Both the position numbers and the translations under genes were made by a program. From Nitrospirota bacterium (lineage in GTDB: Bacteria > Nitrospirota > Thermodesulfovibrionia > Thermodesulfovibrionales > JdFR-85), in NCBI GenBank assembly GCA_013151785.1, contig JAADHP010000186.1, positions 1 to 21,435 of the forward strand: a stretch of 21,435 nt of DNA, in the 5' to 3' direction. The notes beneath the pieces were generated by a model. That model had not been told where the DNA came from and searched no databases. It saw only the letters and a program-made list of their open reading frames with translations. Shown here piece by piece: positions 9,187-16,598 of the stretch. Each line of letters begins with the position of its first letter. Within the stretch, counting starts at the first letter, position 1.

Positions 9187-10520
9187 ATATAAAGGTACTT
9201 ATAGTGGATGATGAAGAACCAGTAAGAAGGCTCCTTAGCAAGGAACTGAGCAGGAAGGGGTTTTTCACAGAGACAGCATCCGATGGTTCAGAGGCATTGA
9301 AGAAGCTGAAAAAGGATGCCTTTGATGTGGTTCTTCTTGACATAGTGATGCCTGGCATAGATGGTATTGAATTTATGAAAACAATCAGGAACGACCCTGC
9401 TGCACCTTCCATAATCGTTCTTACTGGCAGGGCAACGGTAGAGACAGCGGTTGAGGCAATGAAGAACGGAGCCTTCGACTATCTTACCAAGCCCTACAAG
9501 CTTGAAGAATTAAATATCATAATCAGCAGGGCCTATGAGAACAGGCGTCTGAAGGTGGAGAACCTCCTGCTTCAGGAGGAATTGACCAGAAGGGAAAGGC
9601 CTGATGAGTTCATATCCATGAGTCCTCAGACAAAGACAATTCTTGCCCTGATAAAGAAGATATCTCCAACAGATTCCACAGTGCTTATCCAGGGAGAAAG
9701 CGGTACAGGTAAAGAATTAGTTGCAAACTACATATGGCGCAATAGCAAGAGAAGCAACAAGCCCTTTATTGCCCTTAACTGTTCAACACTGGCTGAAAAC
9801 CTGATAGAGAGCGAGCTCTTTGGTCATGAAAAGGGTGCCTTTACCAGTGCCTACAAGGTGAAACATGGGCTTGTTGAGGCTGCCCATGAGGGAACCCTGT
9901 TTCTTGACGAGATTGGAGAGATGCCCATCTCACTGCAGTCGAAGCTCCTCAGGTTCCTGGACTCAGGCGAGTTCAGGAGGGTGGGGGGGAACAAGAATCT
10001 CAAGGCTGACGTGAGAATCATCGCTGCTACCAACAGAAACCTTGAAGAGGAGATTCAAAGGGGAAACTTCCGTGAAGATCTGTATTACAGACTGAATGTG
10101 ATAAGTATCATAGTGCCTCCGCTGAGAGAACGAAAGGAGGATATAAAACCCCTTGCTGATTATTTTTTAAAGAAATACAACAATAAGTTTATGAAAAACA
10201 TTAAGGGGTTTGATAAAGGGGTCTTGAAGATATTTGAACAATACAGATGGCCGGGAAATGTACGCGAACTTGAGAACATAATCGAGAGGGCTGTAATATT
10301 ATGCGACACAGAACTGATCAGCGAGGAGGATATTGCAATACCTGTAAGATTACAGGACAATCATCAACAGGAGGCACTAAAATTAGAGGACATAGAAAAG
10401 GAACATATTCTCAAGGTCTTGAAACAGACCGGTGGCAACCAGACAAGGGCAAGTAAACTCCTGGGGATTGACAGGAAGACCCTTTATCTGAAAATGAAAA
10501 AATACGGAATACAAAATTAA
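9183..10520 (+). CDS. NtrC-family sigma54-dependent response regulator
   Basis: This 445-residue regulator has the classic three-part layout. The receiver (1-120) has acidic pocket VDDEE and phospho-acceptor Asp53 in LLDIVMPG. The AAA+ domain (about 140-380) has Walker A GESGTGKE at 171-178, Walker B LFLDEIGEM near 240 and the arginine-rich ATNR / FREDLYYRLNV stretch. The Fis-type helix-turn-helix (about 408-445) has GGNQTRASKLLGIDRKTLY. The sigma54-contact loop reads GAFTSA (218-223) instead of GAFTGA. It starts inside the kinase stop codon (ATGA), so the two form one operon and almost certainly one phosphorelay. It should activate sigma54 promoters when phosphorylated. Its targets are unknown, and no convincing -24/-12 promoter was seen in this window. 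Confidence 0.95.
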   Translation: MNIKVLIVDDEEPVRRLLSKELSRKGFFTETASDGSEALKKLKKDAFDVVLLDIVMPGIDGIEFMKTIRNDPAAPSIIVLTGRATVETAVEAMKNGAFDYLTKPYKLEELNIIISRAYENRRLKVENLLLQEELTRRERPDEFISMSPQTKTILALIKKISPTDSTVLIQGESGTGKELVANYIWRNSKRSNKPFIALNCSTLAENLIESELFGHEKGAFTSAYKVKHGLVEAAHEGTLFLDEIGEMPISLQSKLLRFLDSGEFRRVGGNKNLKADVRIIAATNRNLEEEIQRGNFREDLYYRLNVISIIVPPLRERKEDIKPLADYFLKKYNNKFMKNIKGFDKGVLKIFEQYRWPGNVRELENIIERAVILCDTELISEEDIAIPVRLQDNHQQEALKLEDIEKEHILKVLKQTGGNQTRASKLLGIDRKTLYLKMKKYGIQN

Positions 10521-10637
10521 AATCCACTCAAAATTTCAAAATTAATATCCCCTGTCCTTATGAATAGTTGTTGTGTTTTTTTATCGGACACTATTGTTAA
10601 AATATAAAGAATTAAAAGAACTTAAAAGGAGGAGACC

Positions 10638-12314
10638 TTGAAGAAACTACTCTGGATAGGGGGCATTATAGCTGGCCTGATAATTGTCATAATCATAGTA
10701 CTTACCTTTGTAGTAAAAAGCTATTTAAAAAGCGAAAGCCTTAAGGCACTTATTATACCAAGGGCTGAAGAGGCAACAGGAAGGAATGTGGAGATTAAAT
10801 CCATTGATGTCTCCATATTCAAAGGCATTGTGGTAAATGATATCGTTGTTAAAGATGCCCAGAACAAAGGAGATTTCCTGAGGGTTGACCGTTTCATACT
10901 TGATTACAGCCTGATACCGCTTCTGAAGAAACAGCTTGTTATAAAGGAGATACGCTTTGATTCACCTCATATATTCATTAAAAGAGATAAAAAAGGGAGA
11001 TTCAGTTTCCAGGACATTATGGAAAGGCAAAAAAAGAAACCTGTCAGAAAAGAAAAGACCCAGAAGACTGATGCCCAGCTCAAGGCACTGCCTGTTAGTA
11101 TAATCACTGATAAAGTGCTTGTTTCTGATGCACAGATAAACTTTATTGATGAGATGAAAACACTTCCCGATGTTAAAGGCACCTCTGACATGCAATTTAC
11201 AGTAAGGATCGATAAGGAAATGAAAGAGCCTGAAATAGAAGGGACCATTGATCTGAAAGGCTTAACATTAATCATGAATGGCAGGGAGATCAAAACCAGA
11301 GGGAAGATCAGTATAGACAGAGAAAAAATACTCTTTAACCTTAATGCCCTTATTGAGGGTGACAGGGTTGAGGTTAAAGGTAAGGTACAGGATTACCTTA
11401 CAAAACCTGATATAGAAAAGAATATATACTCTAAAAGTCTCGATCTCGACAAGATACTCGCCCTTATTCCAACAGGAGAAAAAGAGACCACTAAATCCGC
11501 TGAAAGGGTAAGGACTGCAAAATCCAGTACAATAAAAAGGGCCAGACCCCTTAATCTCACAGCCCATGGACAGATGAAGGTGGACAGGGCAAAATTCAAG
11601 GGCTATGAAATAAAGGACTTTTTATTAAAATTCTCCTATAAAGATGAAATACTCCTTCTGAAACCCCTCAGATGTGATATAACCGGTGGAGATGTAATAG
11701 ATGCAGAGGGTACTGCAGAGGGTGAGTTCAGATTAAGATATTCCACTGTAGTAAGTGACCCGATGAGGGTTGCGAAAAAATCCCTGAAGGGAAAACTCCT
11801 TGCCAGGCTTGCAAAGGGTGAAATTAAAGAATCCAGGATAACAGAGGCACTATCAGCATTTACAGGACTCACTGACCTGAGAAGACTCACCTTTAGAGAG
11901 GCTGTGTTTAACCTTAACTTTGCTAATGAAAAAATAGATGTGGATGGGTTTATTAACTCTGACCATATCAGATTAAAACCAAAGGGTATTGTTGATTTTG
12001 ACCAGAACATGAATCTAAAGGCTGAAATGAAGGTATCTCCTGTGCTGGCATCAAAACTCTCTGAAGGTCTGAATAAAATTAGTTTTATGAAAGACAAGGA
12101 AGGGTGGGTGATAATACCTCTAACAATAAGGGGGACCGTAACCAGACCATCCGTAGGCATTGATACCTCTCGTATTGGCAGGGCAGTGGAAAGGAAGATC
12201 AAGAAGGAGATTGAACAGAGGATTATGGAAAAGATGGTGCCCAGAACTGATAAAAAGAAAGGCTCTTCAGAGAAAAAAACAGAGGATCTGATCAGGGGAT
12301 TATTTGGGAAATAG
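10638..12314 (+). CDS. AsmA-family inner-membrane-anchored protein
   Basis: The start is TTG at 10638, chosen because AGGAGGAG lies 3 bases upstream and the signal-anchor follows directly. The 558-residue protein has one N-terminal membrane segment (about 5-27, IGGIIAGLIIVIIIVLTFVV) and then a long beta-rich, lysine-rich body expected in the periplasm. An N-terminal AsmA-like part includes TGRNVEIKSIDVSIFKGIVV. A C-terminal AsmA_2-like part (about 300-510) ends in WVIIPLTIRGTVTRPSVGID, typical of the family. A charged tail of about 45 residues follows. AsmA-type proteins are implicated in outer-membrane and phospholipid homeostasis; that role is from family knowledge. It lies 117 bp after the regulator, with an AT-rich weak promoter candidate (TAAAAT at 10598-10603), so it may have its own transcript. 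Confidence 0.8.
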   Translation: MKKLLWIGGIIAGLIIVIIIVLTFVVKSYLKSESLKALIIPRAEEATGRNVEIKSIDVSIFKGIVVNDIVVKDAQNKGDFLRVDRFILDYSLIPLLKKQLVIKEIRFDSPHIFIKRDKKGRFSFQDIMERQKKKPVRKEKTQKTDAQLKALPVSIITDKVLVSDAQINFIDEMKTLPDVKGTSDMQFTVRIDKEMKEPEIEGTIDLKGLTLIMNGREIKTRGKISIDREKILFNLNALIEGDRVEVKGKVQDYLTKPDIEKNIYSKSLDLDKILALIPTGEKETTKSAERVRTAKSSTIKRARPLNLTAHGQMKVDRAKFKGYEIKDFLLKFSYKDEILLLKPLRCDITGGDVIDAEGTAEGEFRLRYSTVVSDPMRVAKKSLKGKLLARLAKGEIKESRITEALSAFTGLTDLRRLTFREAVFNLNFANEKIDVDGFINSDHIRLKPKGIVDFDQNMNLKAEMKVSPVLASKLSEGLNKISFMKDKEGWVIIPLTIRGTVTRPSVGIDTSRIGRAVERKIKKEIEQRIMEKMVPRTDKKKGSSEKKTEDLIRGLFGK

Positions 12315-12388
12315 AATTATCATACCCTGTTTGTTTTATAATCAGATTATGTCGGTAAATTGTCGATGGTCTTCAGAGTCGGTTTTAT

Positions 12389-12522
12389 GGATAGATGGGT
12401 ATAGGGTTTGAACGGTTTTAATTTTGCAACGGATTTGCCGTGGATGGCAAATCGCAAAATTCCTCGGAGCAGGACAGGGATGTCCTGCGAGAATGATGTG
12501 AAAACCCTATACCCATCTATCC
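12389..12522 (-). repeat. Dispersed three-way-junction palindromic element, copy R3 (inverted)
   Basis: Perfect 21-bp arms are 12389-12409 and 12502-12522. Read on the minus strand the order matches R1 and R2: the TTTTCACATCATTCTCG joint, hairpin I (CAGGACA/TGTCCTG, 12470-12487), CTCCGAGG, hairpin II, then AAAACCGTTC. Hairpin II (12420-12461) has a different sequence from R1/R2 but the same two-step stem (8+8 bp) with a 3'-side bulge and 6-nt loop. The 297-bp spacer between asmA and gspG holds this element, then a weak promoter. No terminator was seen after asmA. Confidence 0.85.
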
Positions 12523-12555
12523 TGACAAAGATTATTACATTTTCTATCGGCAATT

Positions 12556-12582
12556 TTGACAGAGGGTTGTATTGACTATGAT
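12556..12582 (+). promoter_or_regulatory. Possible sigma70-type promoter of the gsp cluster
   Basis: TTGACA at 12556-12561 and TATGAT at 12577-12582 match the -35 and -10 consensus well, but the spacer is only 15 bp (17 is usual). It lies 33 bp past repeat R3 and 29 bp before the gspG start. An overlapping TTGACT at 12572 has no good -10 at proper spacing. Confidence 0.35.
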
Positions 12583-12611
12583 CAGAATAAACTATTTCAT
12601 ACGGAGGTATT

Positions 12612-13034
12612 ATGCGTAACAGGTTATTAAGGCAGACTGGTTTTACCCTCATTGAACTCCTTGTGGTAATGGTAATACTGGGGCTGCTGGCTGCCCTTGT
12701 AGGTCCGAAGTTATTTCCCAAACTTGGCAAGAGCAAACAACATGCTGCCAAGGCACAGATAGAACTCCTTGGAGAGGCCCTTGATCAGTTCAGGCTTGAT
12801 ACAGGCAGATATCCCACAACCTCAGAGGGCCTGAATGCCCTTATAACAGACCCTGGTGTTACAGGCTGGGATGGCCCTTACCTGAAGAAAAAGAAGATAC
12901 CCCTTGATCCATGGGGAGAGCCCTACCACTACCAGTCACCGGGCACACATGGAGAGTATGATCTCTTCTCCTATGGTAGAGACAAACAGCCTGGTGGTGA
13001 GGGCGAAGACCGTGATGTGGTGAGCTGGGAATGA
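12612..13034 (+). CDS. gspG: Type II secretion major pseudopilin GspG
   Basis: The 140-residue protein is the usual length for GspG. The prepilin leader MRNRLLRQTG ends in the cleavage Gly, followed by FTLIELLVVMVILGLLAALV with Glu at +5: the class III signal cut and N-methylated by the GspO/PilD peptidase. The family signatures TGRYPTTSEGLNAL, GPYLKKKKIPLDPWG and the C-terminal DLFSYGRD calcium-site region are all present. GspG polymerises into the pseudopilus that pushes substrates through the outer-membrane secretin. The start is supported by GGAGG 6 bases upstream. The stop overlaps gspH by 4 bases (ATGA), giving translational coupling. Confidence 0.96.
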   Translation: MRNRLLRQTGFTLIELLVVMVILGLLAALVGPKLFPKLGKSKQHAAKAQIELLGEALDQFRLDTGRYPTTSEGLNALITDPGVTGWDGPYLKKKKIPLDPWGEPYHYQSPGTHGEYDLFSYGRDKQPGGEGEDRDVVSWE

Positions 13035-13480
13035 AAAAGAGCCGCACCAACAGGGGCTTTACCCTACTGGAGCTTATCATCGTGATGCTTATAATATCCA
13101 TCTCTACTGCCATTGTATACATATCCATCAGCATTGCTGAAAGAAAGGCCCTTTTAAAGGATACAGCACGCAGGATATTTATCAGTTTGAGGTATGCAAA
13201 AGAGATGGCAATCATGCAACGAAAGATGATGGGGTTTGTGGTGGAAGACAATGGAAGGGCCTATAGCATCATCCAGATAAATAATGAAGAGGAAGGTAAT
13301 TATAAACTAATCAAGCAGGTTGAGATAAAAAGGGGGATTGTAATTGACGGAGAAGGTATTGTTTTTTATCCCCTGGGTAATAGTACAGGTGGCACAATAA
13401 TGGTCAGTGACAGTGAAAACAGACAGATAAGAATAACCGTTGATGATACAACAGGTGCTATCAAGATTGAAAGCGGTTAA
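13031..13480 (+). CDS. gspH: Type II secretion minor pseudopilin GspH
   Basis: The 149-residue protein has a short leader MKKSRTNRG followed by FTLLELIIVMLIISISTAIV, with the +5 Glu of prepilins. A GspH-like body follows: ARRIFISLRYAKEMAIMQRK, then a beta-rich C-terminus (GIVFYPLGNSTGGTIMVSD), typical of the GspH/FimT domain. It starts within the gspG stop codon and lies second in a GHIJ order, which supports GspH over a generic pilin. As a minor pseudopilin it should sit near the tip and adjoin the I-J complex. A 211-bp spacer carrying repeat R2 separates it from gspI, which is unusual in a compact gsp operon. Confidence 0.88.
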   Translation: MKKSRTNRGFTLLELIIVMLIISISTAIVYISISIAERKALLKDTARRIFISLRYAKEMAIMQRKMMGFVVEDNGRAYSIIQINNEEEGNYKLIKQVEIKRGIVIDGEGIVFYPLGNSTGGTIMVSDSENRQIRITVDDTTGAIKIESG

Positions 13481-13501
13481 ATACGTCCCCCTAAATAACC
13501 G

Positions 13502-13687
13502 ATGGGAAACAGGGATTTATAAAATAACAGGCAATGGGTATAGCCTTTTCACATCATTCTCGGCGGACATCCCTGTCCGTCTCCGAGGTGAAAATCAGGT
13601 TCACCCTCCTGGTGAACCTTTATTTGATTTTCAAAAACCGTTCAAAGGCTATACCCATTGCCTGACCAACGAGTCGAATGGCAAATT
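13502..13687 (+). repeat. Dispersed three-way-junction palindromic element, copy R2, between gspH and gspI
   Basis: Perfect 21-bp arms are 13528-13548 and 13644-13664. Inside are hairpin I (13563-13580, CGGACA/TGTCCG core) and hairpin II (13590-13632, same sequence as R1 apart from the bulge). Flank regions homologous to R1 lie outside the arms but in inverted order: flank B at 13502-13527 and flank A at 13665-13687, each matching the reverse complement of the R1 flank. The element occupies nearly all of the gspH-gspI spacer and is open in the gspI frame. Confidence 0.87.
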
Positions 13688-13691
13688 AGGG

Positions 13692-14084
13692 ATGACGGAG
13701 TTTGAAGATAGAAATACCGGAGAGAAGGGGTTCAGCCTTTTTGAGGTTCTGTTAGCCGTATCCATATTGTCCATATCAGTGGTTCTAATCTTTCAACTCT
13801 TCTCCATGGGGCTCAGAAGCACAAAGAAGGCAGAACACTATACCACTGCATTGATCATAGCCCGTAGTCTTATGAACGAGGCACTGTCATTGAGCTTCAT
13901 TGAAGATGCCAATCTTTCAGAGGACTATGAGGGGGGGTATACAGCTGAGAGAACCATTGAGGAGATCTCCCGGGATGAAGAAGGCACAACCAGACTCTAC
14001 AGGATAACAGTGGTTGTAAAATGGCCTCCATCAGGGAGGCTGCAACTTACCTCTATGAGGACTGTGCATGAAAAGAACAGATAG
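13692..14084 (+). CDS. gspI: Type II secretion minor pseudopilin GspI
   Basis: Starting at the ATG at 13692 gives 130 residues, the usual GspI size. The leader is MTEFEDRNTGEKG, then FSLFEVLLAVSILSISVVLIF: cleavage Gly, Phe at +1 and Glu at +5, as in prepilins. The body has the GspI pattern (ARSLMNEALSL, GGYTAERTI, YRITVVVKWPPSGR). The frame stays open back to 13440 through repeat R2, but a start there would give an 85-residue extension before the leader, so I reject it. The Shine-Dalgarno is weak (only AGGG very close to the ATG), so R2 may have displaced the original leader or altered translation. It overlaps gspJ by 17 bp. In other systems GspI forms the tip complex with GspJ and GspK. Confidence 0.85.
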   Translation: MTEFEDRNTGEKGFSLFEVLLAVSILSISVVLIFQLFSMGLRSTKKAEHYTTALIIARSLMNEALSLSFIEDANLSEDYEGGYTAERTIEEISRDEEGTTRLYRITVVVKWPPSGRLQLTSMRTVHEKNR

Positions 14085-14703
14085 GGTAGGGGGATTTACA
14101 CTTTTAGAGCTTGTTATTGCCCTTAGCATAACCTCTCTGATCCTTGTCTTTATTGGTTCAGCCTTTTTCATGAGTTATCGATCCGAAGAAAAGGCCTCTG
14201 AAAGGGATGAGTTCCTGCAGAGAATCAGGATCATCAATGAAAGACTGACCTGGCTCATAAGGGGAGCTTATCCCTTTGTTAAGGTATCATCAGATGGAAA
14301 TATCCTGTATTTTTCAGGAAAAGAAGATTCCCTGGGTTTTGTGACCACAAGCACACTATCAAAATCAGCTATTGAGGAAAGGGCAGGCCTTACCTATATG
14401 AATATATTCCTTGACAACAATAACCTGAAGGTTATGGAAAAGCTCTTTTTTGAAAAGGATATATTTGAAGACTCAGGTGGCAGGGAATACACACTCTTTG
14501 ACAATATTGACAGCATAAGGTTTGAATACCTTGATGGTAAGGCAGAAACAGGGGCTGAGCAGTGGGTGTCTGAGTGGCTACCAGAAGAGAAGGACTATCT
14601 TCCTTCAGCCGTAAGAATCACCCTGACCATCATACACAGAGGCAGTATTATTGAACTCCCCCCCATTGTGGTAAATATTCAGGCCAGCAAGAGACTTACC
14701 TGA
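14068..14703 (+). CDS. gspJ: Type II secretion minor pseudopilin GspJ
   Basis: The 211-residue protein has leader MKRTDRVGG followed by FTLLELVIALSITSLILVFIGSAFF, with Glu at +5. The body fits GspJ: RIRIINERLTWLIRGAYPFV, then a LFDNIDSIRFEYLDG region and PSAVRITLTI near the end. Its length is right for GspJ and about 80 residues longer than gspI. It starts inside gspI (17-bp overlap) and ends 8 bp inside the 3' end of the convergent metG gene. No terminator lies between them, so transcription from both sides may collide. The usual next gene, gspK, is absent. Confidence 0.88.
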   Translation: MKRTDRVGGFTLLELVIALSITSLILVFIGSAFFMSYRSEEKASERDEFLQRIRIINERLTWLIRGAYPFVKVSSDGNILYFSGKEDSLGFVTTSTLSKSAIEERAGLTYMNIFLDNNNLKVMEKLFFEKDIFEDSGGREYTLFDNIDSIRFEYLDGKAETGAEQWVSEWLPEEKDYLPSAVRITLTIIHRGSIIELPPIVVNIQASKRLT

Positions 14704-16597
14704 CCCTTACACCGGCAGGCAAATCCTTTTCAGGTGAAATAATGGCTATCTCATTGTCTGTACCGGCAGCGAGCAGCATGCCCTGAGATTCGACTCCCAT
14801 CAATTTTGCAGGTTTGAGGTTGGATACCACCACCACAAGTTTTCCAACCAGTTCCTCTGGCGAGTAGGTCTTGCCAATACCTGCTACAATCTGTCTTTTC
14901 TCCCCTATGTCCACGATCAGTCTCAAAAGCTTGTTTGATCCCTTAATACGTTCAGCCTCCAGGACCTTTCCTATTCTGAGGTCCACCTTTGCAAAATCAT
15001 CGATCCTGATATAGCTGTCTTCAGACACTGTTTCCTCCTTGTCTGCTGATTTCTCTTTTTCTTTCTTCTGCTCCTTTGTGATCCTTGGAAAGAGGGCCTC
15101 CATTCTTTTGAGTTTTGTACCTGGCCTGAGTCCACCCCATTTAGTCTCTTTGAGCACAGGTTCATTGATGGAATCCTCCATACCAAGGGCACTCAGAATC
15201 TTCACAGCACTTTCGGGCATAAAGGGATAGATATAAATAGACAGAAACCTTATTCCCTCAAGAACAGTGTATATAACACTTTTAAGTTCACTGCTACCTT
15301 CGGGAGATTTGGCAAGGCTCCAGGGCTGCTTTGTATCAATATATTTATTCAAGGCACCTACAAGTGTCCATATCTCATCAAGTGCCCTCTGGAAAGAGAG
15401 GGTCTCAAGATGTCTCTTCATCCTGTCCACAACGGACTCTGCAAGGGATTTTATCTCTTCTTCGGTCAGAGTGGGCTCTGGAACCACTGAATCAAAATAC
15501 TTCCTGGCCATGGCAAGACAGCGGCTTACAAGATTTCCAAGGTCATTTGCCAGGTCACTGTTAATCCTGTTGACAAGGGCATTAAAAGAAAAGTCACCAT
15601 CAAGCCCAAAGGTTACCTCTCTGAAGAGAAAGTATCTGAAGGAGTCAACCCCATAGTTTTCCACCACCTCAAAGGGGTCAACAACATTGCCAAGGGATTT
15701 TGACATCTTTCTGCCATCCACAGTCCACCAGCCATGGGCAAAGATGTTTTTAGGCAAAGGCATATCCAGTGCCATCAGCATTGTTGACCAGTAGACAGCA
15801 TGGGTTGTAAGGATATCCTTGCCCACAATATGATGGTCTGCCGGCCACCATGAAATCTCTCCCCTGTCTGGTGCAAGGTATTTGGTAGCCGAGTAGTAGT
15901 TCAGAAGGGCATCAAACCATACATATGTAACATACTCGTCATCAAAGGGCAGGGTGATTCCCCAGGTAAGCCTCTTTTTGGGTCTTGAGATACAGAGGTC
16001 TCCCAGGGGTCTTGACTTAAGAAACCCCATGACCTCGTTCCTTCTTGTTTCAGGGAGTATATACTGGGGATGCCTTTCTATATGGCTGATCAGTGCATCC
16101 TGGTATTTTGACATAAGGAAAAAGTAGTTGTCCTCCTCTATCTCTTCAACAGGCCTTCCACAATCAGGACATCTTCCATCTACAAGTTCCTTTTCTGTCC
16201 AGAACCGTTCATCAGGAGTACAATACCAGCCCTTATAGGGACGCTTCACAATCTCTCCCTTATCATAGAGACGCTGGAGTATCTCCTGAACCACCTCTAT
16301 ATGTTCTTTATCTGTGGTTCTTATAAAGGCGTCATTGGATATGTTCATCTTTTTCCACAGGGTCCTGAAATTCTGAACCATTATATCAGCATGTTCCTTA
16401 GGAGAAAGCCCTCTCTCCTGTGCAGCCTTCTGTACCTTCTGCCCATGTTCGTCTGTACCTGTCAGGAAAAAGACACTTTTGCCCACAAGTCTGTTGAATC
16501 GGGCAAGGATATCTGCAGCCACTGTGGTATAAACATGACCAATGTGTGGAGTATCATTTACATAGTATATAGGTGTGGTGACATAGAATCTTTCCAT
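14696..16597 (-). CDS. metG: Methionyl-tRNA synthetase
   Basis: This charges tRNA-Met with methionine in the cytosol. The start is the ATG at 16597, one base after the ricT stop, with AAGGGAC about 9 bases upstream. The open frame extends further 5' only through ricT coding sequence. This gives 633 residues. The class I signatures are present: HIGH at 18-21 (PHIGHVYT) and KMSKS at 297-301. The zinc-knuckle insert reads C126-x2-D129 ... C143-x2-C146, so one of the four usual cysteines is Asp. The anticodon-binding helical domain follows. After a Lys/Glu-rich linker (EQKKEKEKSADKEE) comes a C-terminal Trbp111/EMAP-like tRNA-binding domain (FAKVDLRIGKVLEAERI ... SQGMLLAA). It is the last gene of the gyrA-holB-ricT-metG operon. 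Confidence 0.97.
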   Translation of the reverse strand: MERFYVTTPIYYVNDTPHIGHVYTTVAADILARFNRLVGKSVFFLTGTDEHGQKVQKAAQERGLSPKEHADIMVQNFRTLWKKMNISNDAFIRTTDKEHIEVVQEILQRLYDKGEIVKRPYKGWYCTPDERFWTEKELVDGRCPDCGRPVEEIEEDNYFFLMSKYQDALISHIERHPQYILPETRRNEVMGFLKSRPLGDLCISRPKKRLTWGITLPFDDEYVTYVWFDALLNYYSATKYLAPDRGEISWWPADHHIVGKDILTTHAVYWSTMLMALDMPLPKNIFAHGWWTVDGRKMSKSLGNVVDPFEVVENYGVDSFRYFLFREVTFGLDGDFSFNALVNRINSDLANDLGNLVSRCLAMARKYFDSVVPEPTLTEEEIKSLAESVVDRMKRHLETLSFQRALDEIWTLVGALNKYIDTKQPWSLAKSPEGSSELKSVIYTVLEGIRFLSIYIYPFMPESAVKILSALGMEDSINEPVLKETKWGGLRPGTKLKRMEALFPRITKEQKKEKEKSADKEETVSEDSYIRIDDFAKVDLRIGKVLEAERIKGSNKLLRLIVDIGEKRQIVAGIGKTYSPEELVGKLVVVVSNLKPAKLMGVESQGMLLAAGTDNEIAIISPEKDLPAGVRVR

Positions 16598-16598
16598 A

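Noticed and set aside
12347..12751. Minus-strand 134-codon open frame over repeat R3 and the 5' end of gspG
   Set aside because: It is antisense to well-supported gspG and otherwise consists of repeat R3 sequence; no ribosome-binding site or family match supports it.
13440..13691. Upstream start for gspI giving an 85-residue N-terminal extension
   Set aside because: It begins inside gspH and would put the prepilin cleavage site far from the N-terminus. The extension is repeat R2 translation.
6360..14067. Sigma54 (-24/-12) promoters as targets of the NtrC-type regulator
   Set aside because: The spacers before the kinase, asmA and gspG genes were read by eye for GG-N10-GC with TGGCAC/TTGCA context, and no convincing match was found.
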